Source: Mesorhizobium comanense (GTDB lineage: Bacteria; Pseudomonadota; Alphaproteobacteria; Rhizobiales; Rhizobiaceae). Taken from it: a stretch of 64,000 nt of DNA. Shown here piece by piece: positions 52,884 to 61,212 of this stretch. The notes under the pieces were generated by a model. The model did no database searches and was not told the DNA's origin. It was given only the letters and a program-made list of their open reading frames with translations. Position 1 is the first letter of the stretch; each line of letters starts with the position of its first letter. Both the position numbers and the translations under genes were made by a program. The DNA is taken from assembly GCF_005503535.1 (NCBI RefSeq), contig NZ_SCNN01000007.1, positions 248,001 to 312,000 on the forward strand, read 5' to 3'.

Positions 52884-53879
52884 TCATGCGGCGCTCTCCT
52901 TGGCGGTCAGTTCGCCACACACAATCCGGCGGTGCAGATCCATGTCGATGTTGCGGCCGGAAAGAATGAGAACCGTCGGACCGCCAACCTTCGCCTTGCC
53001 GGCCAGCAACGCCGCGATGCCCATGGCGCCCGCGCCCTCGACGATCTCGCGCTCCTGCGCATAAGCGTGGCGGATGCCGGCGGCGATCTCGTCCTCGGTG
53101 AGCAGGACGACATCGTCGAGAAGGTTGCGGCACATGGTGAAGGTCAGCCGGTTATCGAGGCCGATGCCCCCGCCGAGCGAATCCGCCAGCGTCGGCAGTT
53201 CCTCGACCTGAACCGGATGGCCGGCATCGAGGCTCGCTTTCATCGCAGCACCCCGCTCCATCGAGATGCCAATGACCTTCGTGCCTGGACTGATCCCTTT
53301 GACAGCCTCCGCGACGCCAGCCGCGAGACCGCCGCCAGAGAGCGGCACCAAGACAGCGGCGGCGTCCGGGACCTGCGCCATGATCTCCAGGCCGAGCGTG
53401 CCTTGCCCGGCGATGATTTCGGGATGGTCGAAGGGCGGCAGCATGACCAGCCCCTCTTCCTTAACCAGCCTGTCTACTTCCTGCTGTGCGTCGTCCTGGC
53501 TGTTGCCGACGATGCGCACCTCCGCGCCAAGGTCCCGGATGGCAGCAAGCTTGTTCTGCGGCACCAGCTTCGACATGCAGATCACGGCGCGCATGCCTTC
53601 GAGCTTCGCCGCGTGCGCCAGCGCCCGGCCATGATTGCCGGTGGAGGCAGCGACAACGCCTCGCGATCGCTGTTCAGGGCTCAGTACGGCGATGGCGTTC
53701 GAGGCGCCACGCAGCTTGAAGGCGCCGGTTGTCTGATGATGCTCCAGCTTGAGATAGACGGGATGTCCGGCACGATTGGAAAGGCTTTGCGACAACACCG
53801 TCGGCGTCCGCTCGACCTTGCCGCAAATGCGTCCGCGCGCGGCCCGAATATGCTGAAGTGTGACAGCCATGCCGGTCAC
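52884..53879 (-). CDS. eutB: Threonine dehydratase-like PLP enzyme of ectoine catabolism
   Basis: The 331-residue fold-type II PLP enzyme has the lysine motif HHQTTGAFKLRGASNAI, the phosphate loop LVPLSGGGLAAGVAEAV and STGNHGRALAHAA. Known as EutB, it is proposed to convert hydroxydiaminobutyrate from 5-hydroxyectoine. It starts at GTG 53877-53879, overlapping the eutA stop as GTGA; an ATG at 53868-53870 is the alternative. Neither has a clear Shine-Dalgarno, which fits translational coupling to eutA. Confidence 0.92.
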   Translation of the reverse strand: MTGMAVTLQHIRAARGRICGKVERTPTVLSQSLSNRAGHPVYLKLEHHQTTGAFKLRGASNAIAVLSPEQRSRGVVAASTGNHGRALAHAAKLEGMRAVICMSKLVPQNKLAAIRDLGAEVRIVGNSQDDAQQEVDRLVKEEGLVMLPPFDHPEIIAGQGTLGLEIMAQVPDAAAVLVPLSGGGLAAGVAEAVKGISPGTKVIGISMERGAAMKASLDAGHPVQVEELPTLADSLGGGIGLDNRLTFTMCRNLLDDVVLLTEDEIAAGIRHAYAQEREIVEGAGAMGIAALLAGKAKVGGPTVLILSGRNIDMDLHRRIVCGELTAKESAA

Positions 53880-54652
53880 GCAGCCAGCGGCTTGGTCAGC
53901 AGCCGGCCGAACTCGGGCCGTGGCGTGTCGTCACCGCAAAGCCGCAGGCAATTCCAGGCGCTGGCCTGGTTGCTTGTGACAACCGGGCGGCCAATCGCTT
54001 CCTCCATGCCGGGCACCGCAAGTGCCGCGCGCAACGCGGTGCAGGAGACGAACAGCGCGTCGGCCTGCGGATGCATGGCCTTGCGCGCCAGTTCGACAAG
54101 CGACGCAGGCGTGATGCGCGCCATCTCGCGATCGTCCTCGAAGCCCAGGCAAGTGAAGCTCTTGATGTCGAAACCGTGGCCGGCGAAATAGGCAGCCATC
54201 GGCCGGCTGGTCTCGACGGTGTAGGGTGTGAGGATGCTGATGCGCTCGACGCCGAAGGCATTGAGACCGCGCACTCCGGCCATGGGCGGCGTCACGACCG
54301 GAACGCCAGGCTTGGCCGCCTGGATCGCGGCTTCGATCTCGGCATCGCCGATTACCACCGAAGCGGACGTGCAGGAGTAGCAGACGGCATCGAGCGCTTC
54401 GTCGGGCAGGATGAGTGCCGCGCCGGCCGAAAGCGACGGCTGCATCTTGCGCAGGTTCTCCGGTGTCGTGGGATTGGCATAGGGAATGCGCGCGACGTAG
54501 ACGCCGATCCGCTCGCTGGCCACCATGCGGCGGAAGTCGACCTCGCTGGTGTGGTCGGTGGCGAGCGCGATCAGGCCGACACGCTTTTGCAGTGGGCGCT
54601 GGTCGAGAACGGGGGGCGTGGTTTCGAGCCGGATTTCGGGCAAGGGCTTCAT
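53876..54652 (-). CDS. eutA: Asp/Glu racemase/arylmalonate decarboxylase-family protein of ectoine catabolism
   Basis: The 258-residue protein resembles maleate isomerase/arylmalonate decarboxylase-type enzymes, with cysteines in VCYSCTSASVVIG and LFVSCTALRA and the start RVGLIALATDHTSEVDFRRM. As EutA it accompanies EutB and EutC in ectoine loci. The ATG at 54650-54652 was chosen because GAGAG is correctly spaced; an ATG at 54661 that overlaps the ehuD stop (ATGA) is possible and would add three residues. Confidence 0.92.
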   Translation of the reverse strand: MKPLPEIRLETTPPVLDQRPLQKRVGLIALATDHTSEVDFRRMVASERIGVYVARIPYANPTTPENLRKMQPSLSAGAALILPDEALDAVCYSCTSASVVIGDAEIEAAIQAAKPGVPVVTPPMAGVRGLNAFGVERISILTPYTVETSRPMAAYFAGHGFDIKSFTCLGFEDDREMARITPASLVELARKAMHPQADALFVSCTALRAALAVPGMEEAIGRPVVTSNQASAWNCLRLCGDDTPRPEFGRLLTKPLAA

Positions 54653-54657
54653 GACTT

Positions 54658-55317
54658 TCATCTCTCGATCTTGCCGTAGCGGCGTTCCAGCCAGCGCAGG
54701 AGCACGACCGAACAGAGGCTGATGACGAGGAAGAAGGCGCCGACCAGCGTGATCGGCTCCAGGTAGCGATAGTAGGTGTTGGCCACGCTCTTGGCCTGGT
54801 TCATCAGTTCCAGGACGGTGATCGCCGAGAGCAACGGCGTCTCCTTGAACATGGCGATGAAGTAGTTGGCCAGGGCCGGGATCATCGGCGGAATGGCCTG
54901 CGGAATGATGATGTGCGACCAGGTCTGCCTGGCGTTGAGATTGCACGCCTTGGCGGCTTCCCACTGGCCGCGCGGCACATTGTCGATGCCGGCGCGATAG
55001 ACCTCGGCCGTGTAGGTGCCGTAGTGCAGCCCGAGCCCGATGACGCCGGCCACCAGTGGCGGCAGCAGGATGCCGATATCGGGCAGCACGTAGAAGATGA
55101 AGTAGAGCTGCACCAGAAGCGGCGTGCCGCGGATGAATTCGGCGGCCCAGCCGACTGTGCGCGACAAGGCCTTGTTGGGCGAGCGGCGCGCAAGCGCGAT
55201 GCCGAGCCCGACGACCGCCGCCAGCACCGAGCCGAGCAGCGTCGCCAGGATGGTGATCTTAACCCCCTGGACGAGGGTCGGCATGATCTGCCGGACGAAA
55301 TCCCAATCCCAGTCCAT
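54658..55317 (-). CDS. ehuD: Ectoine/hydroxyectoine ABC transporter permease EhuD
   Basis: The 219-residue permease of the polar amino-acid type has EFIRGTPLLVQLYFIFYVLP, the EAA-type loop VYRAGIDNVPRGQWEAAKACNLNA and the C-terminal LRWLERRYGK. The start was placed at ATG 55315-55317 (MDWDWDF). Directly upstream the start region is present two more times as 17-bp direct repeats, which give only pentapeptide frames. It follows ehuC and forms the channel with it. Confidence 0.93.
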   Translation of the reverse strand: MDWDWDFVRQIMPTLVQGVKITILATLLGSVLAAVVGLGIALARRSPNKALSRTVGWAAEFIRGTPLLVQLYFIFYVLPDIGILLPPLVAGVIGLGLHYGTYTAEVYRAGIDNVPRGQWEAAKACNLNARQTWSHIIIPQAIPPMIPALANYFIAMFKETPLLSAITVLELMNQAKSVANTYYRYLEPITLVGAFFLVISLCSVVLLRWLERRYGKIER

Positions 55318-55351
55318 TATTTGGCCCAATCCATTACCTGGCCCAATCCAT
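55317..55351 (-). repeat. 17-bp tandem duplication of the ehuD start region
   Basis: On the minus strand ATGGATTGGGCCAGGTA and ATGGATTGGGCCAAATA stand in tandem before ATGGACTGGG, the true ehuD start. The first ATG overlaps the ehuC stop (TGATG). The first two ATGs open frames of five codons (MDWAR, MDWAK) that end at once in TAA. Confidence 0.8.
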
Positions 55352-56010
55352 CAGACGCGCACCCCATCGAGGCCGCGTGCCAGGCGGCGCTCCAGCGAGC
55401 GCACGCCCCACGAAATGAGCAGCGCCAGGATGAAATAGATGACGAGGATGGTGGTGAACGGCACCATGGTGTTGCCGGTCTGGGCGCGCACCACCTGCGC
55501 CTGGAAGGTCAGGTCGGCAAGCGAGATCAGCGAGACGACCGATGTCGCTTTCAGCAGTTCGATGGCGTTGTTGCCGAAGGTCGGCAGCATGACCAGAAAG
55601 GCTTGCGGCAGGATGACGTGGCGCATGCCCTGCCAGCGGCCGAGATTGAGCGCGATGCAGGCCTCATGCTGTTCCCGCCCGATCGACTGCACGGCGCCGC
55701 GCACCACCTCGGCGGCATAGGCACCGACATTTAGACCCAGCGCAAGCACGCCGGCCTGCAGCGGGGTGAGTTCCAAACCCACCAGCGGCAACACGAAATA
55801 GGCGAAGAACAACTGCACGAAGATCGAGGTGCCGCGGAAGAATTCGATATAGGCCGTGGCGATGGCGCGCACGATTAAGAAGCGCGACAGGCGGCCCATG
55901 CCGGCAAGAAAGGCCATGATCAGCGCCAGCACCGACCCCATCAGCGTCAGCTCGATGGTGACAAGCGCTCCCTGCAATATCAGGCCGAAATAGCCGGACC
56001 ACTGGGTCAT
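55351..56010 (-). CDS. ehuC: Ectoine/hydroxyectoine ABC transporter permease EhuC
   Basis: This 219-residue permease has YIEFFRGTSIFVQLFFAYFVLP and the loop VVRGAVQSIGREQHEACIALNLGR, typical of EhuC. The start MTQWSGYF at 56008-56010 fits the family; the longer frame runs through a palindromic element and is rejected. It lies behind that element and before ehuD. Together with EhuB, EhuA and EhuD it forms the high-affinity ectoine importer. Confidence 0.93.
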   Translation of the reverse strand: MTQWSGYFGLILQGALVTIELTLMGSVLALIMAFLAGMGRLSRFLIVRAIATAYIEFFRGTSIFVQLFFAYFVLPLVGLELTPLQAGVLALGLNVGAYAAEVVRGAVQSIGREQHEACIALNLGRWQGMRHVILPQAFLVMLPTFGNNAIELLKATSVVSLISLADLTFQAQVVRAQTGNTMVPFTTILVIYFILALLISWGVRSLERRLARGLDGVRV

Positions 56011-56037
56011 TCGGGTTCCACGTTTGCGGTTAGCTTC

Positions 56038-56163
56038 CTTCTCCCCGTTCAACGGGGAGAAGATGCCGGCAGGCAGATGAGGGGCAGCGCTAACTTCTCC
56101 ACACTTGGCGCCGCCCCTCATCCGTCACTTCGTGACACCTTCTCCCCGTGAACGGGGAGAAGG
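56038..56163. repeat. Mosaic palindromic intergenic element between ehuB and ehuC
   Basis: Two near-identical hairpins, CTTCTCCCCGTT/AACGGGGAGAAG at 56038-56062 and CCTTCTCCCCGT/ACGGGGAGAAGG at 56138-56163, flank an inverted pair GATGAGGGGC (56076-56085) and GCCCCTCATC (56113-56122) and a small hairpin GTCAC-TTC-GTGAC. It is of the same general design as 52704-52855 but not the same sequence. It follows the binding-protein stop, so it could reduce read-through to the permeases. Confidence 0.75.
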
Positions 56164-56176
56164 GAAAAATTGCGAG

Positions 56177-57028
56177 CTACTTCGCCGCGCAGAGCTTGTC
56201 GCGCGTGGTCGACATCGCCGCCGCCGCAGAGAAACCGTAGGGCTCGATGATCTTGGCGAAGTCGCCTGACTTCTTCATCTTGGCGAGCTCGACATCGAAA
56301 GCGTCGCGCAACGCCTCGTCGCCCTTCTTGAAGGCCGCGCCGTCGCAATAGACCGGCGCGCCCTGCACCGGCGCGATGACTTCGAGGTTCGGGTCGCTGG
56401 CCTTCTTCATCAGATCATTGATGGAGAGCACTGGCAGCGAGTAGGCGTCGATGCGGCCATCCTGCACCATCTTCAGGCCGCTCTGGCCGTCAGGCACGAC
56501 GATGACGCGTTCACGCGGCACGCCGGCATTGAGCGCCAGCTTTTCCTCGGTGCCGCCGCCCGGCGCGCCGATCGTGGCCGACGTGTCCTTGGCGATATCC
56601 TCATAGCTCTTGAATTTCTTGGGATTGCCCTTCTTCACCAGCATCGCCTCGGCATCGCACAGCACCGGTTCGGAGTAGGCAACCGCCGCGCAACGCTCCG
56701 GCTTCATGAACAGGCCGGCCGTCACGACATCGAAGCGGCCGGCCTGCAGGCCAGGAATCATGGCGCCATATTCGGAGATCGAGGCGACGACATCGGCGAC
56801 GCCGAGCCGTTTGAAGATCTCGCGCGCCACGTCGGGCGCCGCGCCTGAAACCTTGCCGTCGGCGGCGACCGCCGTGTACGGCGGCTCGTTGGCGATGGCC
56901 AGGCGGGCAAAACCCTGCGACTTCAGTTGCTCGAGCTTGCTGTCGTCGGCCGAGCCCGGGATCGAGGCGGCGAGGACCGCCGTAAGCGCAAGGCCGGCGA
57001 CGCCGGCCAGAATGCCAAGTTTCTTCAT
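56177..57028 (-). CDS. ehuB: Ectoine/hydroxyectoine substrate-binding protein EhuB
   Basis: The 283-residue periplasmic protein has a Sec signal peptide (MKKLGILAGVAGLALTAVLAASIPGSA, cleavage near 27) and a type II binding fold of the amino-acid family. Typical EhuB wording is FARLAIANEPPYTAVAADGKVSGAAPDVAREIFKRLG and YSEPVLCDAEAML. AAGGAGTTGGGAACA precedes the ATG. It binds ectoine and hydroxyectoine with high affinity in homologues. A palindromic element follows its stop. Confidence 0.93.
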   Translation of the reverse strand: MKKLGILAGVAGLALTAVLAASIPGSADDSKLEQLKSQGFARLAIANEPPYTAVAADGKVSGAAPDVAREIFKRLGVADVVASISEYGAMIPGLQAGRFDVVTAGLFMKPERCAAVAYSEPVLCDAEAMLVKKGNPKKFKSYEDIAKDTSATIGAPGGGTEEKLALNAGVPRERVIVVPDGQSGLKMVQDGRIDAYSLPVLSINDLMKKASDPNLEVIAPVQGAPVYCDGAAFKKGDEALRDAFDVELAKMKKSGDFAKIIEPYGFSAAAAMSTTRDKLCAAK

Positions 57029-57101
57029 TGTTCCCAACTCCTTGTTTCTTGTCTTGGTTTGCTCGTTCGTTCGGACGGCCTCGCCGCCCATGACATGGCG
57101 G

Positions 57102-57893
57102 TCAGACGCGATGCCCGGCCGCGATGATCTTCTTCAGGAAGGCTTGCGTGCGCTCCTGCTTGGGATGGCGGAAAATCTCGTCGGGCTTGCCTTCCTCGAC
57201 GATGCGGCCGCGGTCGAAAAACAGCACCCGATCGGCGAAATCGTGGGCGAAACCCATCTCGTGGGTGACGAGCAGCATGGTCATGTCGGTCTCGGCGCAT
57301 AGCCGCCACAGCACGTTGAGCACTTCCTCGACCAGTTCCGGGTCGAGCGCCGATGTGACTTCGTCGAACAGCATGATCTTGGGCTGCAGCGCGAGCGCGC
57401 GGGCGATGGCAACGCGCTGCTTCTGGCCGCCCGAGAGCTGTGCCGGCATCGCCTTGGCCTTGTCGGCCATGCCCACCATGTCGAGCAGTTCCATCGCCCG
57501 CTTCTCGGCAGCGGCGCGCGCCACTCCCTTGGTCAGCATCGGCGCCAGCGTCACATTGTCGATGACGCTCTTGTGCGGAAACAGGTTGAACAGCTGGAAG
57601 ACCATGCCGATCTTCTGCCGCATCCTGGCGAGATGCCGCTCGTCGGCCGGCAGCAACTGTCCGTTGCGCTCCATGTGGTAGAGGTGCTCGCCCTCGATCT
57701 GAATATGACCGCCGTCGATACGCTCGAGCGTCATCAGGATGCGCAGGATCGTCGTCTTGCCCGAGCCGGACGGGCCGATCAGCGCCAGCTTCTCGCGCGG
57801 CATGACCTGCATCGACAGGCCGTCCAGCACCTTGAAGGCGCCGAAGCTCTTCGAGATGGCGTCGACCTTGATGATGGGCGCGGCTGTGGACAA
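57102..57893 (-). CDS. ehuA: Ectoine/hydroxyectoine ABC transporter ATP-binding protein EhuA
   Basis: The 263-residue ATPase has Walker [10 protein letters not shown], signature [15 protein letters not shown] and Walker [15 protein letters not shown]. The start is most likely TTG at 57891-57893, because AAGGGGA lies seven bases before it and the protein then begins [17 protein letters not shown]; a longer frame to 57947 lacks a good Shine-Dalgarno. It is the first gene of the ehuABCD-eutABCDE operon. The upstream gap carries direct repeats at 57950-57982. Confidence 0.93.
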   Translation of the reverse strand: MSTAAPIIKVDAISKSFGAFKVLDGLSMQVMPREKLALIGPSGSGKTTILRILMTLERIDGGHIQIEGEHLYHMERNGQLLPADERHLARMRQKIGMVFQLFNLFPHKSVIDNVTLAPMLTKGVARAAAEKRAMELLDMVGMADKAKAMPAQLSGGQKQRVAIARALALQPKIMLFDEVTSALDPELVEEVLNVLWRLCAETDMTMLLVTHEMGFAHDFADRVLFFDRGRIVEEGKPDEIFRHPKQERTQAFLKKIIAAGHRV

Positions 57894-57949
57894 GTGAATT
57901 TCCCCTTCTGGAGAAGCCTGTGCCCTTAACGATGCGGAACGCGCCAAAT

Positions 57950-57982
57950 CATGTCAATTGATAAAATAATATCATGACAATT
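57950..57982. promoter_or_regulatory. Direct repeats upstream of ehuA, candidate EnuR/AsnC operator
   Basis: CATGTCAATT at 57950-57959 and CATGACAATT at 57973-57982 are direct repeats with a start-to-start distance of 23 bp, about two helical turns, separated by AT-rich sequence. MocR regulators such as GabR and PdxR are known to bind spaced direct repeats. TTGACA read on the minus strand (57955-57960 complement) overlaps the first copy and could be a -35 box. TGTCAATTG also occurs between enuR and asnC. Confidence 0.6.
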
Positions 57983-58017
57983 ATTCTGATTGCGCTCAAT
58001 TCCGCGGCACTGTCGGC

Positions 58018-59403
58018 CTAAATCGCCAGCAGCAGATGCTCCGGATCGCCAAGCAGCAGCTTGGTGACAACGCCGAGGCCGGCGCGCAGTTCCCCTTCGG
58101 TGGTCGAGCCCAGCGAGATGCGCACCGCCGGATGCCAGGGCGCGTCGGAGATGCGGAAGGATGTGCCCGGCGCGATCGCCACACCCTGCAACCGGGCCTG
58201 GGCGACGAAACTTTCCTCGGCCCGGTCGGCAGGCAGTTCCAGCCACACATGCAAAGCATCGCGCCGGGAGCGGCAATCGACGCCGGCGAGCACTTCGGCG
58301 GCAATGTCCTGCCGCCGCCGCAGCGCCGCGCGCTGCCAGCGCACCAGGTCCATCGCGGTGCCGTCGGCCACCCATTTGGTGGCGATCTCGGCCACCATCG
58401 GCGTCGCCATCCAGTTGGACACCAGATGGCGGTTGGCGACGGCGGCGACATAGCGGTCGGGCGCCGCGAGATAGCCGATGCGCAGGCCGGGCACGGTAAT
58501 CTTGGTGAAGGAGGTGACGTAGAGCGTGCGCTCCGGCGCGAAGGCGGCCACCGGCGGCGGCCGGTCCTCGACCAACGGACCCAGCACATCATTCTCGATG
58601 ATGGCGATGTCGTGCTTGCGCGCAACGGCAGCGATCTCGGCGCGCCGCGCCGCATCCATGAGCGTCGCGGTGGGATTGATGACCGAAGGCTGGACGAAAA
58701 CCGCGCGGATGTCGGAATGCCGGCACGCCTCGTCCAGCGCTTCCGGAATGAGGCCATTGCCATCGATCGGCAGGCCTTCGAGGTTGAAGCCGAGATAGCG
58801 CGCCAGCGGCACCAGCGTGTGATGGCCGATGGCCTCGGTGGCAACCGTCGAGCCCGGCGGCGCGACGCTCATCAGCGCCACCGTCATGCCGGCGGTCGCG
58901 CCGTTGGTCAGACTGACGTTCTGCGCCGAAACCTCGAGCCCGCACAGCTTCAGCCATTCGACGGCCACTGCGCGGTGGCGCGGAAACACCACGTTCGGCC
59001 GGAAGGACAATGCCGAACTCGACGGCAGGTTCTCCGCCAGCCAGCCAAGCGCCTGTTTCATGCGCTCCAGATGCATCGGCTCGCAGACGGGCTTGAGGAT
59101 CGAAAGATCGATGACTTCGCCCAGGCGCTCCGGCAGATAGGGCGGCTCCGGTTCACGGCGCTGGGTCTGGACGAAGCTGCCGCGGCCGATCTCGCCCGAA
59201 ATCAGGCCGCGCCGGATCAGTTCCTCGTAGGCACGGCTGACCGTCTGCACCGACAGTTTCAGGTCATCGGCCAGGCGACGATGGGTCGGCAGCCTTGCGC
59301 CATTGGCAAGGCGCCCGTCATGAATGGCGCGCGCGAACTGGTCGGCCAGCGATTGATACGCCGGACGCCGGATCAGCGCTGGATCGGGTTGCCACAATGT
59401 CAT
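58018..59403 (-). CDS. enuR: MocR-type GntR/aminotransferase regulator of ectoine catabolism
   Basis: The 461-residue protein joins a GntR winged helix (about 10-80, LADDLKLSVQTVSRAYEELIRRGLI) to an aminotransferase class I fold. The PLP lysine is K301 in the motif YVTSFTKITVPGLRIGYLAAP. EnuR in ectoine-using bacteria is of this type and senses the ectoine-derived acetyl-diaminobutyrate or diaminobutyrate through PLP. It sits upstream of ehuA on the same strand and diverges from the AsnC gene; the two regulators with the transport and degradation genes make a complete ectoine locus. Confidence 0.93.
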   Translation of the reverse strand: MTLWQPDPALIRRPAYQSLADQFARAIHDGRLANGARLPTHRRLADDLKLSVQTVSRAYEELIRRGLISGEIGRGSFVQTQRREPEPPYLPERLGEVIDLSILKPVCEPMHLERMKQALGWLAENLPSSSALSFRPNVVFPRHRAVAVEWLKLCGLEVSAQNVSLTNGATAGMTVALMSVAPPGSTVATEAIGHHTLVPLARYLGFNLEGLPIDGNGLIPEALDEACRHSDIRAVFVQPSVINPTATLMDAARRAEIAAVARKHDIAIIENDVLGPLVEDRPPPVAAFAPERTLYVTSFTKITVPGLRIGYLAAPDRYVAAVANRHLVSNWMATPMVAEIATKWVADGTAMDLVRWQRAALRRRQDIAAEVLAGVDCRSRRDALHVWLELPADRAEESFVAQARLQGVAIAPGTSFRISDAPWHPAVRISLGSTTEGELRAGLGVVTKLLLGDPEHLLLAI

Positions 59404-59486
59404 GACTTATTAGAGATCTAAATCAGTGCAATTGACAATCGAAATAATGCGCCATCATGGTATCGTGGACGAAAAAGTGAGCCAGA
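59404..59486. promoter_or_regulatory. Divergent promoter region enuR/asnC
   Basis: Only 83 bp separate the two regulator starts. CAATTGACA at 59429-59437 is the complement of TGTCAATTG found upstream of ehuA (57952-57960), so one factor may control all three units. TTGACA at 59432-59437 could be a -35 box for asnC. Confidence 0.5.
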
Positions 59487-59978
59487 ATGACTGCCGCAAA
59501 ACTCGACGCGATCGACCTCAGGATTCTCGACGCCATCCAGCGCGACGGACGCATCACCAAGCTGGCGCTGGCCGAACAGGTCGGGCTGTCGCCGACGCCA
59601 TGCTGGATGCGATTGCGCAAGCTGGAGAAGGCCGGCATCGTTTCGGGCTATCATGCGCGGATCGCCATGCGCGTGTTGGCGCCGGTCGCCACCGTTCTGA
59701 TGGAAGTGACGCTGGCCAGCCACCGCCAGGCCGATTTCGACCGCTTCGAGCGCATCATCCGCGACATTCCAGAGATCGTCGCCTGCTGGTCGGTGGGCGG
59801 CGGCGTCGACTATTTGCTGAAGGTCATGGCGCGTGACATCGATGCCTATCAGCGGCTGGTGGACGACCTGCTCGGGCGTGAGATCGGTATCGATCGCTAT
59901 TTCACCTATATCGTCACCAAGACGGTGAAGGAGGACACCGTGCTGCCTGTGGCCGAATTGCTGCCGCAGCAATCCTGA
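59487..59978 (+). CDS. AsnC/Lrp-family regulator of ectoine catabolism (DoeX-like)
   Basis: The 163-residue protein has the Lrp helix-turn-helix (LDAIDLRILDAIQRDGRITKLALAEQVGLSPTPCWMRLRKLEKAGIV) followed by a RAM ligand domain (VLMEVTLASHRQADFDRFERIIRDIPEIVACWSVGGGVDYLLKVMARDIDAYQRLVDDLL). AsnC-type regulators (DoeX in Halomonas) accompany ectoine loci, often next to EnuR. It diverges from enuR over a shared 83-bp region. Its ligand may be diaminobutyrate. Confidence 0.92.
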   Translation: MTAAKLDAIDLRILDAIQRDGRITKLALAEQVGLSPTPCWMRLRKLEKAGIVSGYHARIAMRVLAPVATVLMEVTLASHRQADFDRFERIIRDIPEIVACWSVGGGVDYLLKVMARDIDAYQRLVDDLLGREIGIDRYFTYIVTKTVKEDTVLPVAELLPQQS

Positions 59979-60037
59979 CCTGGAGAGATCGGCTGCGGCC
60001 GCCGGCCAATTGAGACAATCTCTCCACCGATGGGTGC

Positions 60038-60057
60038 CGAAAAAGCCTCCTTTTTCG
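60038..60057 (+). terminator. Possible terminator after the AsnC gene
   Basis: CGAAAAAG and CTTTTTCG pair over a CCTC loop. The stem is AT-rich but the T-run is within the second arm. It lies 60 bp after the AsnC stop and could end that transcript. A longer inverted pair GGAGAGAT/ATCTCTCC (59982-59989, 60018-60025) lies just before it. Confidence 0.35.
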
Positions 60058-60111
60058 CTCATGGCGTCCGATGCTTTGGACATCCAAGGAGAAATCGATG
60101 TCCGCGCACCC

Positions 60112-61212
60112 ATGACCAGGACCGTTCCGACAACGATGGCCGCCGTGCAGCTTACCGGCCATGGCGGCCTGGAGAAGCTCGTCTACCGCACCGATGTGAA
60201 GGTGCCCGTGCCTGCCGCCGGCGAAGTGCTGGTCAGGGTCAGCGCCTGCGGCATGAACAACACCGATGTCTGGGTGCGCCAGGGCGCCTATGGCACGGAG
60301 GAAGATGCCGCCGCCGTATCGACCTGGCGCCGGCAAGGCAATACGCTCACCTTCCCGCGCATCCAAGGCACCGACACGGTGGGCACCATCGTTGCTGTCG
60401 GCGATGGCGTGCCTGACGGTCGGATCGGCGAGCGCGTCATGGTCGATTTCTCCATCTACAACCGCGACGACGATTCCCTTGCCGACATAGACTATATGGG
60501 CCATGGCCGCGACGGCGGTTATGCCGAGTATCAGGCGCTGCCGGCGGCGAACGCACATCTCGTCGACACCGATTTGAGCGATATCGAACTCGCCACCTTC
60601 TGTTGCGCCTATCTCACCGGCGAGCAGATGCTGGAGCGCGCGGCGCTGAAGGCCGGAGAGCGGGTGCTCGTCACCGGCGCGTCGGGCGGCGTCGGCTCCG
60701 GCATCGTGCAACTGGCGAGGGCGCGCGGCGCAATTCCCTATGCCTTGGTCGGCAGGGGCAAGGAACAGGCGGTGCTCGATATCGGCGCCGAGAAGGTGAT
60801 CACGCGCGGCGTGGCGGACCTGCCGGCAGCTGTCGACAAGGCGACCGCCGGCCAACCCATCGACGTGGTCGCCGACCTGGTCGGCGGGGCGATCTTCAAC
60901 GATCTTTTGCGGATCCTGCGACCCGAGGGCCGCTACACCACAGCGGGCGCCATCGCCGGCCCGGTCGTGCAACTGGACCTGCGAACCCTGTATCTGAAAC
61001 AGCTTCAGCTCAACGGATCGAGCCAGGGCACGCGCGCGGATTTCAGCCGCATCGTGCACTACATCGAGCAGAAGAAAATCAAGCCTTTGGTGGGCGGCGT
61101 CTATAAACTGTCGGATTTCCACCGCGCCCAGACTGACTTCATGGGCAAGGAGTTTGTCGGCAAGCTGGTCGTGGTGCCGGACGCGATGTGGGGCAACGAA
61201 CGGTATTGTTGA
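60112..61212 (+). CDS. Zinc-type alcohol dehydrogenase/quinone oxidoreductase (MDR family)
   Basis: This 366-residue MDR protein has VRVSACGMNNTDVWVRQG in the catalytic domain, the nucleotide loop VLVTGASGGVGSGIVQLARARGA and EGRYTTAGAIAGPVVQLDL. It reduces or oxidises an alcohol, aldehyde or quinone with NAD(P)H; the substrate is unknown. The ATG at 60112-60114 was chosen. A well-placed AAGGAGA instead precedes an ATG at 60098 that reads only MSAHP before a stop overlapping this start (ATGA). It is transcribed after the AsnC gene but separated by 133 bp. Confidence 0.85.
   Translation: MTRTVPTTMAAVQLTGHGGLEKLVYRTDVKVPVPAAGEVLVRVSACGMNNTDVWVRQGAYGTEEDAAAVSTWRRQGNTLTFPRIQGTDTVGTIVAVGDGVPDGRIGERVMVDFSIYNRDDDSLADIDYMGHGRDGGYAEYQALPAANAHLVDTDLSDIELATFCCAYLTGEQMLERAALKAGERVLVTGASGGVGSGIVQLARARGAIPYALVGRGKEQAVLDIGAEKVITRGVADLPAAVDKATAGQPIDVVADLVGGAIFNDLLRILRPEGRYTTAGAIAGPVVQLDLRTLYLKQLQLNGSSQGTRADFSRIVHYIEQKKIKPLVGGVYKLSDFHRAQTDFMGKEFVGKLVVVPDAMWGNERYC

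Noticed and set aside
56029-56168. N-terminal extension of EhuC through the palindromic element
   Set aside because: The translated element is not part of any permease; the ATG at 56010 fits the family length and start.
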